From: Bradyrhizobium sp. WSM1417
GTDB taxonomy: Bacteria > Pseudomonadota > Alphaproteobacteria > Rhizobiales > Xanthobacteraceae
Length of the DNA: 64,000 bases
NCBI RefSeq assembly: GCF_000515415.1
Contig: NZ_KI911783.1
Coordinates: 350,501-414,500, forward strand
Direction of reading: 5' to 3'
The notes under the pieces are model-generated. The model saw only the letters and a program-made list of their open reading frames with translations. It ran no database searches and was not told the origin of the DNA. Positions 1 through 9,473 of this stretch are shown piece after piece. Each line of letters begins with the position of its first letter. Within the stretch, counting starts at the first letter, position 1. The position numbers and the translations under genes were made by a program.

Positions 1-1648
1 GCGACGAGGTCTGATCCACGGCAGCGCCTCGACCGTTGGCGAGCACAAAGCTGCCATTGCCGCGGTTGCGCGCGACGCGATCCGGGAAGGCGTAGGCCAG
101 CATCAGACCGGTCGAGAGGTCACCTTCTCCGGCCGCCGTCTTCTCTGACGCCGCCACCTGCGCGGCCCAGCGCCGCGCGAGGTCGCGCGCGTTTGCGGCC
201 CGCGGGGAACGGTCGCGGCGGAACTGATCGCGCCGGTGCTCGAGATCGACGCTGTCGCCGCCGAGCCCGCGCTCGGTGATGATGGCGGCGATCTCGGCGG
301 CGGCTTCGCCCTCGCCGGCACGATGCGAATCCACGATCATGCGCGCGAGCCGCGGCGGCAGCGCCAGTGCGCGCAGGCTCTTGCCTTCCGCCGTGATGCG
401 GCCATCGGCATCGAGCGCGTTGAGCTCGGAGAGCAGGCTTTTGGCTTCCTTCCAGGCCGGCTGCGGCGGCGGGTCGAGAAACGACAGTGCGGCAGGGTCG
501 ACGACGCCCCATTGCGCGAGATCGAGCACCAGCGAGGACAGATCGGCGCTGAGGATCTCGGGCTGGGTGTAGGGCGCGAGCGAGGCTGTCTGAGGTTCGT
601 CCCAGAGCCGGTAGCAGACACCGGGCTCGGTGCGGCCGGCGCGGCCGCGGCGCTGGTCCGCTGCCGCGCGCGAGACGCGCACGGTCTCGAGCCGGGTCAG
701 GCCGATGTCGGGCTCGTAGCGCGGCACGCGGGCAAGACCGGAATCGACCACGATACGCACGCCCTCGATGGTCAGCGAGGTCTCGGCGATCGAGGTCGCC
801 AGCACCACCTTGCGCGTGCCCTTGGGCGCCGGCGAGATGGCACGATCCTGCACGGCAGCGTCGAGTGCGCCGAACAGCGGCACGATTTCAATCGAAGCGT
901 CCTGCACGCGCTCGCCGAGGAAATTCTGGGTGCGGCGAATTTCAGCGGCGCCCGGCAGGAACGCCAGCACCGAGCCGGCATCGGCGCGCAGCGTCGAGGC
1001 GATCGCATCCGCCATCTGCCGCTCGATCGGCGCGTCCGCCTTGCGGCCGAGATAGCGCGTCTCGACCGGAAAGGCGCGGCCCTCGCTTTCGACGACGGGC
1101 GCTTCGCCGAGCAATCTTGCCACGCGGGCGCCATCGAGCGTGGCCGACATCACGAGGATGCGCAAATCCTCGCGCAGGCCGGTTTGCGCATCGCGCGCGA
1201 GCGCGAGGCCCATGTCGGCATCGAGCGAACGCTCGTGGAATTCGTCGAACAGGACGGCGGCAATGCCGGAGAGTTCGGGATCGTCGAGGATCTGGCGGGT
1301 GAAGATGCCCTCCGTTACCACCTCGATGCGGGTCGCGCGCGAGATCTTCGACCCGAAGCGGACGCGATAGCCGACAGTCTCGCCGGCGCGTTCGCCGAGT
1401 GATTTAGCCATGCGGTCGGCGCTGGCGCGCGCCGCGATGCGCCGCGGCTCCAGCACGATGATCTTCTTGCCTTTGGCCCAGGGGGCATCGAGCAGCGCCA
1501 GTGGCACGCGCGTGGTCTTGCCGGCGCCCGGCGGCGCCACCAGCACGGCGGCATGATGCGCCTCCAGCGTGCGCGAGAGCTCGTCGAGCACGGCATCGAT
1601 CGGGAGGGGCGTGTCGAAACTGCGGGGCAAATATCTCGCTTCCGTCAT
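1..1648 (-). CDS. hrpB: ATP-dependent helicase HrpB, 5' portion (gene runs off the left edge)
   Basis: DEAH-box superfamily 2 helicase. About 549 N-terminal codons are inside the window; HrpB proteins are usually about 820 residues, so the C-terminal third is missing. The start is the ATG at 1646-1648 (MTEARYLPRSFDTPLPIDAV). Visible motifs are Walker A APPGAGKTT near residue 42, LEPRRIAARASADRMA (motif Ia region), and DEFHERS (motif II, DEAH class) near residue 135. The family probably acts on RNA or nucleoprotein, but its substrate is poorly defined. Long open frames on the opposite strand are codon-bias artefacts. Assignment to HrpB rather than another DEAH helicase is from overall N-terminal similarity. 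Confidence 0.9.
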   Translation of the reverse strand, partial: MTEARYLPRSFDTPLPIDAVLDELSRTLEAHHAAVLVAPPGAGKTTRVPLALLDAPWAKGKKIIVLEPRRIAARASADRMAKSLGERAGETVGYRVRFGSKISRATRIEVVTEGIFTRQILDDPELSGIAAVLFDEFHERSLDADMGLALARDAQTGLREDLRILVMSATLDGARVARLLGEAPVVESEGRAFPVETRYLGRKADAPIERQMADAIASTLRADAGSVLAFLPGAAEIRRTQNFLGERVQDASIEIVPLFGALDAAVQDRAISPAPKGTRKVVLATSIAETSLTIEGVRIVVDSGLARVPRYEPDIGLTRLETVRVSRAAADQRRGRAGRTEPGVCYRLWDEPQTASLAPYTQPEILSADLSSLVLDLAQWGVVDPAALSFLDPPPQPAWKEAKSLLSELNALDADGRITAEGKSLRALALPPRLARMIVDSHRAGEGEAAAEIAAIITERGLGGDSVDLEHRRDQFRRDRSPRAANARDLARRWAAQVAASEKTAAGEGDLSTGLMLAYAFPDRVARNRGNGSFVLANGRGAAVDQTSS

Positions 1649-1734
1649 CACCCGCCTTGTGCGCACCTTGCGCACTGGTGCGGGCGATCCAGTAAACTCG
1701 GATCCCGGCTATTGCGAAGATCGCGGATTACTGG

Positions 1735-1756
1735 ATACCCCGCCTTCGCGGGGTAT
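1735..1756. repeat. Short palindrome, ATACCCCG...CGGGGTAT
   Basis: An 8-bp perfect stem with a CCTTCG loop lies between hrpB and the end of the UDP-glucose dehydrogenase gene. It matches the style of palindromic intergenic repeats common in Bradyrhizobium (recalled, not checked). It could also act as a transcription terminator for the dehydrogenase gene, which ends at 1775 on the minus strand. Confidence 0.5.
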
Positions 1757-1774
1757 GACAATCATATGCCGCTA

Positions 1775-3091
1775 TCAGCCCTGCACGGGCGGTCGTCCAA
1801 TGCTCTCATACACGAAGCCGGCCGCAGCCATTTCTTCGGGGCGGTAGATGTTGCGCAAGTCGACGATGACGGGCTGCGCCATGGTCGCCTTCAGCCGATC
1901 GAGATCGAGCGCCCGGAACTGCACCCATTCGGTGACGATCACGATCGCATCGGCGTCTTCCGCGCAGGAATAGGCGTCCTCGCAATAAGTGATGCTGGGC
2001 AGCTCGCTCTTCGCCTGCTCCATGCCGACGGGATCGAAGGCCTTCACCTTCGCGCCCATGTCGATCAAGCCCGTAACCAGCGGGATCGACGGCGCATCGC
2101 GCATGTCGTCGGTGTCGGGCTTGAAGGTGAGGCCGAGCACAGCGATGGTCTTGCCGCGCAGCGAGCCGCCTAGCGCCTGGCTGACCTTGCGGGCCATCGC
2201 GCGCTTGCGGTTCTCGTTGACCGCCAGCACGGATTCGACGATGCGCAAGGACACATCGTAGTCCTGCGCGATCTTGATCAGCGCCTTGGTGTCCTTTGGG
2301 AAGCACGAGCCGCCGAAGCCAGGTCCGGCATGCAGGAACTTGGTGCCGATGCGGTTGTCCAGGCCAATGCCACGGGCGACCTCCTGCACGTTGGCGCCGG
2401 CCTTTTCAGAGAGGTCCGCGATCTCGTTGATGAAGGTGATCTTGGTCGCGAGGAAGGCATTGGCGGCGTATTTGATCATCTCGGCGGTGCGGCGTTCCGT
2501 GAACATCAGCGGCGCCTGATTCAGCGACAGCGGACGATAGATGTCGCTCATCACCTTGCGGCCGCGCTCGTCGGAGGTCCCGACGACGATGCGGTCGGGA
2601 AATTTGAAGTCGCGGATCGCCGCGCCCTCGCGCAGGAATTCGGGGTTGGAGGCGACGACGACGTCCGCTTTGGGACTGGTCTCGCGGATGATGCGCTCGA
2701 CCTCGTCGCCGGTGCCGACCGGAACGGTCGACTTGGTCACCACGACGGTGAAGCCGGACAGCGACTGCGCGATCTCTTTCGCGGCGGCATAGACGTAGGA
2801 CAGATCGGCGTGGCCGTCACCGCGGCGCGACGGCGTGCCGACCGCGATGAACACGGCATCGGCATCCGCGACCGGCTTGGACAAGTCGGTGGTGAACTCC
2901 AGCCGCTTGGCCTTGACGTTGGTCGCAACCAGCTCTTCGAGCCCGGGCTCGTAGATCGGGATCTCGCCGCGATGAAGCGCCGCGATTTTCTTCTCGTCCT
3001 TGTCGACGCAAACGACATCGTGACCGAAATCCGCAAAGCAGGCCCCGGACACCAGTCCCACATAGCCCGTGCCGATCATAGCAATGCGCAT
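1775..3091 (-). CDS. UDP-glucose 6-dehydrogenase
   Basis: Oxidises UDP-glucose twice with NAD+ to UDP-glucuronate, a precursor for exopolysaccharide and LPS sugars, in the cytoplasm. At 438 residues it is the normal family length. The N-terminal Rossmann motif GTGYVG is at residues 7-12, the STVPVGTG segment near 121, and the catalytic cysteine is C263 in GFGGSCFPKD. A C-terminal UDP-binding domain follows (GLTFKPDTDDMRDAPS). It is transcribed divergently from the membrane acyltransferase at 3285, which fits a polysaccharide-modification context, although no other EPS genes are adjacent. Family names ugd, udg and rkpK are all in use, so no symbol is assigned. Confidence 0.95.
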   Translation of the reverse strand: MRIAMIGTGYVGLVSGACFADFGHDVVCVDKDEKKIAALHRGEIPIYEPGLEELVATNVKAKRLEFTTDLSKPVADADAVFIAVGTPSRRGDGHADLSYVYAAAKEIAQSLSGFTVVVTKSTVPVGTGDEVERIIRETSPKADVVVASNPEFLREGAAIRDFKFPDRIVVGTSDERGRKVMSDIYRPLSLNQAPLMFTERRTAEMIKYAANAFLATKITFINEIADLSEKAGANVQEVARGIGLDNRIGTKFLHAGPGFGGSCFPKDTKALIKIAQDYDVSLRIVESVLAVNENRKRAMARKVSQALGGSLRGKTIAVLGLTFKPDTDDMRDAPSIPLVTGLIDMGAKVKAFDPVGMEQAKSELPSITYCEDAYSCAEDADAIVIVTEWVQFRALDLDRLKATMAQPVIVDLRNIYRPEEMAAAGFVYESIGRPPVQG

Positions 3092-3284
3092 GAAAAACCC
3101 TGTTTGGCTTGGTTAACGAAACCGCAATTCCAAGGCGGTTTAGCATTTTACCGGGGTGAGGGAACAGCCCGCGTGCAAAAAACGGCACAGCAATTGTACC
3201 AGTTAAGAAATCGTAAGCCGCAAGGCGCCAAACTGCTCCGCGTTCACACAGATCCTGGCGGAACACGCCTCGAAAAGAGACACT

Positions 3285-4352
3285 ATGGCACTATCAGGCA
3301 CAATCGCTGCGAGCGGGGGACTCAAGGCCCCGACTGCTGCGCGTGTCGATTGGGTCGATTACGCCAAAGGCATCTGCATCGTCATGGTCGTGATGATGCA
3401 TTCGGTGCTGGGGGTCGAGCTTGCCGCCGGTGAGACCGGTTTCATGCATGTCTTGGTGGCTTTCGCGAAGCCATTCCGGATGCCTGATTTCTTCCTGATT
3501 TCGGGCCTGTTCCTGCCACTGGTGATCGACCGGGACTGGCGAACCTATCTCGACCGCAAGGTGGTGCATTTCGTCTATTTCTATGTCGTCTGGGTGACAA
3601 TCCAGTTCGGCTTCAAGGCCCCCGCATTCGCAGCGGAAACGAGCTGGCGCGACGCCGGCTTGCTGTATCTTGAATCCTTCGTCGAGCCGTTCGGCACGCT
3701 CTGGTTCATTTACCTCTTGCCGATCTTCTTCGTCGTCACAAAACTGACACGGCTGGTCCCGCCGCCCGCGATCTGGCTCATCGCGGCCGCACTGGAGACG
3801 GCGCGCATTTCGACCGGCTGGACCGCGATCGACGAGTTCTGCGCGCGTTTCGTCTATTTCTATTCGGGCTATCTGTTCGCGCCCTACGTGTTCGCGCTGT
3901 CGGACCGCGCGCGCAATCATCCCGCATGGGCGCTGACAGCGCTCGCGACATGGGCGCTGGTCAATGGCGGCCTGGTTATGCTCGGCGCCAGCGAGTGGAA
4001 ATTCGTATCGCTCGTGCTCGGCTTCGCCGGCGCCTGCGCCATCATCACGATGGGCACGCTGCTCGCGCGCGTGCAATGGCTGAATGTCTTCCGCTTCTGC
4101 GGCGAGCATTCGATCGTGATCTATCTCGCCTTCTTCCTGCCGATGGCGGCGACACGGACACTGCTCTTGCGCACGGGAATCATTCCTGACATCGGTGCGG
4201 TGTCGTTGATCGTGACCATCGTCGGCGTGATCGGCTCGCTCGCGATCTGGCAGATCGCTCTACGTCTTGGCGGCAATTTCCTGTTCGAGCGGCCTGATGC
4301 GTTCTGGATCGCGCCGAAGAGGGCGGGCGCGCGATTGCAGGCGGCGGAGTAA
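3285..4352 (+). CDS. Acyltransferase 3 family integral membrane protein
   Basis: A 355-residue polytopic membrane protein with about ten hydrophobic segments. The N-terminal signature RVDWVDYAKGICIVMVVMMH carries the conserved Asp and, at its end, the His (MMHS) thought to be catalytic in acyltransferase family 3. The family transfers acyl groups, often acetyl or succinyl, to extracytoplasmic sugars. The start ATG at 3285 has only a weak upstream GAGA-type ribosome site. Together with the divergent UDP-glucose dehydrogenase gene it suggests decoration of a surface polysaccharide; the acceptor cannot be deduced from sequence. Confidence 0.85.
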   Translation: MALSGTIAASGGLKAPTAARVDWVDYAKGICIVMVVMMHSVLGVELAAGETGFMHVLVAFAKPFRMPDFFLISGLFLPLVIDRDWRTYLDRKVVHFVYFYVVWVTIQFGFKAPAFAAETSWRDAGLLYLESFVEPFGTLWFIYLLPIFFVVTKLTRLVPPPAIWLIAAALETARISTGWTAIDEFCARFVYFYSGYLFAPYVFALSDRARNHPAWALTALATWALVNGGLVMLGASEWKFVSLVLGFAGACAIITMGTLLARVQWLNVFRFCGEHSIVIYLAFFLPMAATRTLLLRTGIIPDIGAVSLIVTIVGVIGSLAIWQIALRLGGNFLFERPDAFWIAPKRAGARLQAAE

Positions 4353-4367
4353 TCCTGCCTCCACATC

Positions 4368-4508
4368 GTCGTCCCGGCGAAGGCCGGGACCCATACCGCG
4401 TGATTAGTCGATAGATCGCGGTCTTCGTACTGCGGCACGATCGCTTAGCTGCCAGTCTTCGCCAAACTTCGCCCTGTGGTTATGGGTCCCGGCCTTCGCC
4501 GGGACGAC
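4368..4508. repeat. MITE-like inverted-repeat element, copy A (141 bp)
   Basis: Two inverted copies of a palindromic terminal sequence, GTCGTCCCGGCGAAGGCCGG at 4368 and its reverse complement ending at 4508, enclose about 85 bp. Read on the minus strand, the interior closely matches the interiors of the copies at 7656-7782 and 16040-16177 (shared GGCGAAGACT and ATCACGCGGTATGGG blocks). The element sits between the acyltransferase stop and polA. Confidence 0.85.
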
Positions 4509-4583
4509 ATTTGAGTGTGGGCTCCGGCCAGATTTCCCACATCCAAGGCTGTCAAAGGCCGCAAAAATTCATACATTGCGGCC

Positions 4584-7500
4584 ATGCCCAAGACATCTCC
4601 CAACACATCCCCGAAGACCGCCGCCAAAGCCGACACCAAGCCCGCTGCGGCGACAGCTGCTGCCAAGCCCGTCGCCGCGAAGGCGGCCGGCAAGGGCGAC
4701 CATGTCTTCCTGGTCGACGGTTCCGGCTACATCTTCCGCGCCTATCACGCGCTGCCGCCGATGAACCGCAAATCCGACGGCTTGCAGGTCAATGCCGTGC
4801 TCGGCTTCTGCAACATGCTGTGGAAGCTTTTGCGCGAGATGCCGGAGGACAACCGGCCGACGCATCTGGCGATCATCTTCGACAAATCGGAAATCACCTT
4901 CCGCAACAAGATCTATCCTGAGTACAAGGCGCACCGGGCGCCGGCGCCGGACGATCTGATCCCGCAATTTTCGCTGATCCGCGAAGCGGTACGCGCCTTC
5001 GACCTGCCTTGCCTGGAACAGGTCGGCTTCGAGGCCGACGATCTGATTGCGACCTATGTGCGGCAAGCCTGCGAGCGCGGCGCGAGCGCGACAATCGTGT
5101 CCTCCGACAAAGACCTGATGCAGCTCGTCACCGATTGCGTCACCATGTACGACACCATGAAGGACCGCCGCATCGGCATCCCCGAGGTGATCGAGAAGTT
5201 TGGCGTGCCGCCGGAGAAGGTGGTGGAAGTGCAGGCCCTGGCCGGCGATTCCACCGACAACGTTCCTGGCGTGCCCGGCATCGGCATCAAGACCGCGGCG
5301 CAGCTGATCGTCGAATATGGCGATCTCGAGCAATTGCTGTTCCGCGCCACCGAAATCAAGCAGCCGAAGCGGCGCGAGGCGCTGATCGAGAACGCCGAGA
5401 AGGCGCGCATCTCGCGGCAGCTCGTATTGCTCGACGACAAGGTCGACCTCGACGTCCCGCTGGACGATCTCGCCGTCCACGAACCCGATGCGCGCAAGCT
5501 GATCGCGTTCCTGAAGGCGATGGAATTTTCCACGCTGACGCGCCGCGTCGCCGAGTTCTCGCAGATCGATCCGGCCAACGTCGATGCCGATCCGGGCTAT
5601 TCCAGCGGCGCCAGCGTCTTCTCGCCGCTGCCGCCTTCGGACGTCGTGCCGGCCCCGGGAACCGGCGCGCCGGCGCAAGCGCCAGTGGGCCAGCGCAACG
5701 CATCGGCGACCAAGGAGGACAAGGCCGCGAGCCCGAAAGGCGCGCCGATTTCTCTCGCCGCCGCGCGCGAAGAGGCTTTGCGCAAGCTTCCGGTCGACCG
5801 CAGCAAGTACCAGGCCGTCAAGACGCTCGCGGAATTGAACGCGTTCATCGCGCGCATCCACGATGCCGGCCATGTCGCGGTCGAGATCCGGGCAAACTCG
5901 ATCGACCCGATGCAAGCCGATCTCTGCGGTATCGCGCTGGCGCTGGCGCCGAACGAAGCCTGCTACGTGCCGCTGGCGCACAAACAATCCGGCGGCGGCG
6001 CTGGCCTGTTCGACGCCGGCCTCGCGCCCGATCAGGTCAAGCACAGTGATGCGATCGAAGCGTTGCGGCCGGTGCTGGAATCACCAGGCATTCTCAAGAT
6101 CGGCTTCGACGTCAAATTCACCGCGGTGATGCTGGCGCAGCACGGCATCACACTGCGCAACACCGACGATGCGCAGCTGATCTCCTACGTGCTCGATGCC
6201 GGCCGCGGCTCGCATGCACTGGAGCAGCTGTCCGAGCGCTGGTTCGGGCACGCCATGCTCAAGGAGAACGAGTTGCTCGGCAGCGGCAAGGGCAAGATCA
6301 CGTTCGACCAGGTGCCGATCGACAAGGCCGCGACGTTGTCGGCGGAAGGTGCCGACATCACCTTACGCGTCTGGCGCGTGCTGAAGCCGCGCCTTGTCGC
6401 CGAGCACATGACCACGGTCTACGAGACGCTGGAACGCCCGCTGGTCGCAGTGCTCGCACGCATGGAGCGGCGCGGCATCTCGATCGACCGCCAGGTGCTG
6501 TCGCGTCTCTCCGGCGACTTCGCCCAGACCGCGGCGCGCGTCGAAGCCGAGATCCAGCAGATCGCGGGCGAGCCCGTCAACGTCGGCAGCCCGAAGCAGA
6601 TCGGCGACATCCTGTTCGGCAAGATGGGACTGTCCGGCGGCACCAAGACCAAGACCGGCGCGTGGTCCACCACCGCTCAGGTGCTCGATGAGCTCGCCGA
6701 GCAGGGCCACGACCTCCCGAAGAGAATTCTGGAGTGGCGCCAGGTCTCGAAGCTGAAATCGACCTACACCGATGCGCTGCCGACCTATGTGAATCCCCAG
6801 ACCCACCGCGTCCACACGACCTACGCGCTGGCCGCGACCACGACGGGCCGGCTGTCGTCGAACGAGCCGAATTTGCAGAACATTCCAGTGCGCACCGAGG
6901 ACGGGCGCAAGATCCGGCGCGCCTTCATCGCGACGCCGGGGCACAAGCTCGTCTCCGCCGACTATTCGCAGATCGAGCTGCGGCTGCTCGCCGAGATCGC
7001 CGACATTCCCGTGCTGCAGCAGGCGTTCCGCGACGGTCTCGACATTCACGCCATGACCGCATCGGAAATGTTCGGCGTGCCGATCAAGGGCATGCCGAGC
7101 GAAATCAGGCGCCGCGCCAAGGCGATCAATTTCGGCATCATCTACGGCATTTCGGCGTTCGGCCTCGCCAACCAGCTCGGCATCGGGCGCGAAGAGGCCT
7201 CCGCCTACATCAAGAAATACTTCGAGCGCTTCCCCGGCATCCGCGCCTACATGGATGAGACGCGCGACTTCTGCCGGAACCACGGCTACGTCACGACGCT
7301 GTTCGGACGGAAGATGTACTATCCCGACATCAAGGCTTCGAACGCCTCGGTGCGCGCCTTCAACGAGCGCGCCGCGATCAACGCCCGGCTCCAGGGCACC
7401 GCCGCCGACATCATCCGCCGCGCCATGACGCGCATGGAGGCTGCACTGGCCGAGAAGAAGCTGTCTGCGCAGATGCTGCTGCAGGTGCATGACGAATTGA

Positions 7501-7646
7501 TCTTCGAGGTGCCGGACGCGGAGGTCGAGGCCACGCTCCCCGTCGTGCAGCACGTGATGCAGGACGCGCCGTTCCCAGCCGTGCTGCTCTCGGTGCCGCT
7601 GCATGTCGATGCACGCGCGGCCAACAATTGGGACGAGGCGCATTGA
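4584..7646 (+). CDS. polA: DNA polymerase I with degenerate proofreading domain
   Basis: Removes primers and fills gaps in replication and repair. The 1020-residue protein starts at ATG 4584; an upstream in-frame GTG at 4515 lies against the preceding repeat and is less likely. An Ala/Lys/Pro-rich leader of about 35 residues precedes the 5' nuclease domain (VFLVDGSGYIFRAYH, GFEADDLIATY, VSSDKDLMQL, GDSTDNVPGVPGIG). The polymerase domain has motif A (ADYSQIELRLLAEI), motif B (RRRAKAINFGIIYG) and motif C (LLQVHDELIFEV). The central 3'-5' exonuclease fold is present, but all four catalytic positions appear substituted: E434 and R436 for Asp355 and Glu357 of E. coli, T513 for Asp424, L585 and G589 for Tyr497 and Asp501. 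The enzyme is therefore probably non-proofreading. Confidence 0.97.
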   Translation: MPKTSPNTSPKTAAKADTKPAAATAAAKPVAAKAAGKGDHVFLVDGSGYIFRAYHALPPMNRKSDGLQVNAVLGFCNMLWKLLREMPEDNRPTHLAIIFDKSEITFRNKIYPEYKAHRAPAPDDLIPQFSLIREAVRAFDLPCLEQVGFEADDLIATYVRQACERGASATIVSSDKDLMQLVTDCVTMYDTMKDRRIGIPEVIEKFGVPPEKVVEVQALAGDSTDNVPGVPGIGIKTAAQLIVEYGDLEQLLFRATEIKQPKRREALIENAEKARISRQLVLLDDKVDLDVPLDDLAVHEPDARKLIAFLKAMEFSTLTRRVAEFSQIDPANVDADPGYSSGASVFSPLPPSDVVPAPGTGAPAQAPVGQRNASATKEDKAASPKGAPISLAAAREEALRKLPVDRSKYQAVKTLAELNAFIARIHDAGHVAVEIRANSIDPMQADLCGIALALAPNEACYVPLAHKQSGGGAGLFDAGLAPDQVKHSDAIEALRPVLESPGILKIGFDVKFTAVMLAQHGITLRNTDDAQLISYVLDAGRGSHALEQLSERWFGHAMLKENELLGSGKGKITFDQVPIDKAATLSAEGADITLRVWRVLKPRLVAEHMTTVYETLERPLVAVLARMERRGISIDRQVLSRLSGDFAQTAARVEAEIQQIAGEPVNVGSPKQIGDILFGKMGLSGGTKTKTGAWSTTAQVLDELAEQGHDLPKRILEWRQVSKLKSTYTDALPTYVNPQTHRVHTTYALAATTTGRLSSNEPNLQNIPVRTEDGRKIRRAFIATPGHKLVSADYSQIELRLLAEIADIPVLQQAFRDGLDIHAMTASEMFGVPIKGMPSEIRRRAKAINFGIIYGISAFGLANQLGIGREEASAYIKKYFERFPGIRAYMDETRDFCRNHGYVTTLFGRKMYYPDIKASNASVRAFNERAAINARLQGTAADIIRRAMTRMEAALAEKKLSAQMLLQVHDELIFEVPDAEVEATLPVVQHVMQDAPFPAVLLSVPLHVDARAANNWDEAH

Positions 7647-7655
7647 TCGGACGGC

Positions 7656-7782
7656 GTCGTCCCGGCGAAGGCCGGGACCCATAACCACGGAGTCGAATTC
7701 GGCGAAGACTCGTCGTTCTGTACTCCGACCATCTGCGATCGATAGATCTCGCGGTATGGGTCCCGGCCTTCGCCGGGACGAC
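7656..7782. repeat. MITE-like inverted-repeat element, copy B (127 bp)
   Basis: Starts with GTCGTCCCGGCGAAGGCCGG and ends with the reverse complement at 7782. Its interior CCATAACCACGGAGTCGAAT...GGCGAAGACTCG...GATAGATCTCGCGGTATGGG matches copy C at 16040. It immediately follows polA and may terminate its transcript. Confidence 0.88.
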
Positions 7783-7886
7783 GCTGGAGGGACACGCACA
7801 AGCTGAATTGTCCTCCGTGCAATTGCGCGATGGCTCCACTGCGCCACGCATATTAGAACCATGCCGTCTCGCGCACCGGTTCAGCC

Positions 7887-8522
7887 ATGCCCCACACGTC
7901 CGCCCTGCTCGGCTTCGCCCTCGTCTGCCTCGGCCTCGTGCTCACGCCCGGGCCGAACATGATCTACCTGATCTCGCGTTCGATCACGCAAGGGCCGGTG
8001 GCGGGCATCGTCTCGCTTGGCGGCGTGGCGCTCGGCTTCGTGTTCTACATGCTGTGCGCGGCGTTCGGCATCACGGCGCTGCTGCTCGCCGTTCCCTTCG
8101 CCTATGACGCGCTGCGCTTTGCCGGCGCCGGTTATCTGTTGTGGCTGGCTTGGCAGGCGGTGAAGCCGGGGGGGCGCTCGCCGTTCCAGGTGAAGCAGCT
8201 TGCGATCGACAGCCCGCGCAAATTGTTCGCAATGGGGTTCGTCACCAATCTGCTCAACCCGAAGATCGCGATGCTTTACCTCGCGCTGCTGCCGCAGTTC
8301 ATCGATCCCAACGCCGGCAGCGTGCTGGCGCAGTCTGTGGTGCTCGGCGCAATCCAGATCGCGATCAGTGTCAGCGTGAATGCCGTGATCGCGCTCGCGG
8401 CAGGATCGATCGCGCTGTTTCTCGCAAGCCGGCCAAGCTGGATGCTGGTCCAGCGCTGGCTGATGGGCACGGTGCTGGCCGGGCTCGCGGTACGGATGGC
8501 GGTGGAAGCGCGGAAGGTGTGA
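7887..8522 (+). CDS. LysE/RhtB family amino-acid exporter
   Basis: A 211-residue inner-membrane protein with about six hydrophobic helices and the family signature LTPGPNMIYLISRSI near residues 18-32. The conserved GYLLWLAWQAVKPG and MGFVTNLLNPKIAMLYLALLPQF segments are also present. LysE/RhtB proteins export amino acids such as lysine, homoserine, threonine or other small solutes by proton exchange; the substrate cannot be told here. The gene is alone, between inverted-repeat elements on both sides. Confidence 0.9.
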   Translation: MPHTSALLGFALVCLGLVLTPGPNMIYLISRSITQGPVAGIVSLGGVALGFVFYMLCAAFGITALLLAVPFAYDALRFAGAGYLLWLAWQAVKPGGRSPFQVKQLAIDSPRKLFAMGFVTNLLNPKIAMLYLALLPQFIDPNAGSVLAQSVVLGAIQIAISVSVNAVIALAAGSIALFLASRPSWMLVQRWLMGTVLAGLAVRMAVEARKV

Positions 8523-8527
8523 TTTTC

Positions 8528-8660
8528 ACCTCTCCCCGCCTGCGGGGAGAGGTCGGATCGCTCTTGCGATCCGGGTGAGGGGGTACAGGTCTCACGGCCA
8601 TCTCATCCGCGGAGAGAGGCCCCTCACCCCAACCCTCTCCCCGTAAGAACGGGGAGAGGG
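8528..8660. repeat. CCTCTCCCCG-type palindromic intergenic repeat
   Basis: Contains CACCTCTCCCCGCCTGCGGG near 8528 and a related CCCTCTCCCCGT...ACGGGGAGAGGG stem near 8633-8659, with GATCGCTCTTGCGATC between. The same family occurs at 49361-49500. It separates the convergent LysE and GST genes and may act as a bidirectional terminator. Confidence 0.7.
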
Positions 8661-8672
8661 AGAAGAGCCCCC

Positions 8673-9299
8673 TCAATCCAGCTTCGCCTCCATGCCCCGT
8701 TTCACCGCCGGGCGTGCCATCAGGGCCTCGTACCAGCGCTTGACGTTGGGGAAGTCGGTGAGGTCAACCTTGTGGCGAGGGTGACGCCAGGCCCAGCCCA
8801 GGATGGCAAAATCGGCAACCGAGAGCTCGTCGGCGACGAAATCGCGGGCCTCCAGCCGGCGGTCGAGGACGCCGTAGAGCCGTCGCGTCTCCGCCACGTA
8901 GCGCTTGAGGCCGTAGGCGCGGTCCTGCTCGTTCTCGAGCGCGATGAAATGGTGCACCTGGCCCGGCATCGGCCCGAAGCCGCCCATCTGCCACATCAGC
9001 CATTCATAGACGGGGATGCGGCCCGCAAGCGATTTCGGGAGGAATTTGCCGGTCTTTTCGCCGAGATACAGCAGGATCGCACCCGACTCGAAGATGCTGA
9101 CGGGCTTGCCGTCCGGGCCATCGGGATCGAGGATCGCGGGGATCTTGTTGTTGGGTGAGAGCTTCAGGAACTCCGGCGCCATCTGTTCGCCCTTGCTGAT
9201 ATTCACCGGGATCACCTTGTAGGGCAGCCCCATTTCCTCCAGCGCAACCGAGATCTTGCGGCCGTTCGGCGTGTTCCAGGTGTGCAGCTCGATGGTCAT
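8673..9299 (-). CDS. Glutathione S-transferase family protein (YfcG/YghU-like)
   Basis: A 208-residue cytosolic protein starting at ATG 9297-9299 ([20 protein letters not shown]). The N-terminal thioredoxin-like domain has the nu-class signature [18 protein letters not shown], cis-Pro loop [12 protein letters not shown] and glutathione-binding [12 protein letters not shown]. The all-alpha C-terminal domain contains [17 protein letters not shown], typical of YfcG-like disulfide-bond reductases. An upstream in-frame extension to 9452 runs through low-conservation sequence and was not used. Likely role is glutathione-dependent peroxide or disulfide reduction, inferred from family. Confidence 0.92.
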   Translation of the reverse strand: MTIELHTWNTPNGRKISVALEEMGLPYKVIPVNISKGEQMAPEFLKLSPNNKIPAILDPDGPDGKPVSIFESGAILLYLGEKTGKFLPKSLAGRIPVYEWLMWQMGGFGPMPGQVHHFIALENEQDRAYGLKRYVAETRRLYGVLDRRLEARDFVADELSVADFAILGWAWRHPRHKVDLTDFPNVKRWYEALMARPAVKRGMEAKLD

Positions 9300-9473
9300 T
9301 TTTCGCGTGTCCTTCCCGGGGAGATCAGGCATCCACCTACTCCAGAACGTTGCACCCCCACAACCGATGGCCCGGGATGGCCGATCCCTGTTGACGGGGG
9401 AAGCCCCCTCTGGAATGTCGGGGCCGTCGCAGATAAATTCCGCCACCTCCAAAAACGCTCCCGAGGGCCCGCC

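Noticed and set aside
236..1402. Long plus-strand open frame of 388 codons opposite hrpB
   Set aside because: It lies antisense to a clear helicase with conserved motifs; its translation is Arg/Gly/Asp-rich with no family pattern, as expected from high-GC codon bias.
4569..6044. Minus-strand frame of 491 codons opposite polA
   Set aside because: Fully antisense to the polymerase 5' nuclease and exonuclease domains; composition (Arg, Gln, Gly) is typical of a shadow.
7319..7822. Open frames containing SSRRRPGP-like peptides around the inverted-repeat elements
   Set aside because: These peptides are direct translations of the GTCCCGGCGAAGGCCGGGAC palindrome and recur at each element, so they do not indicate genes.
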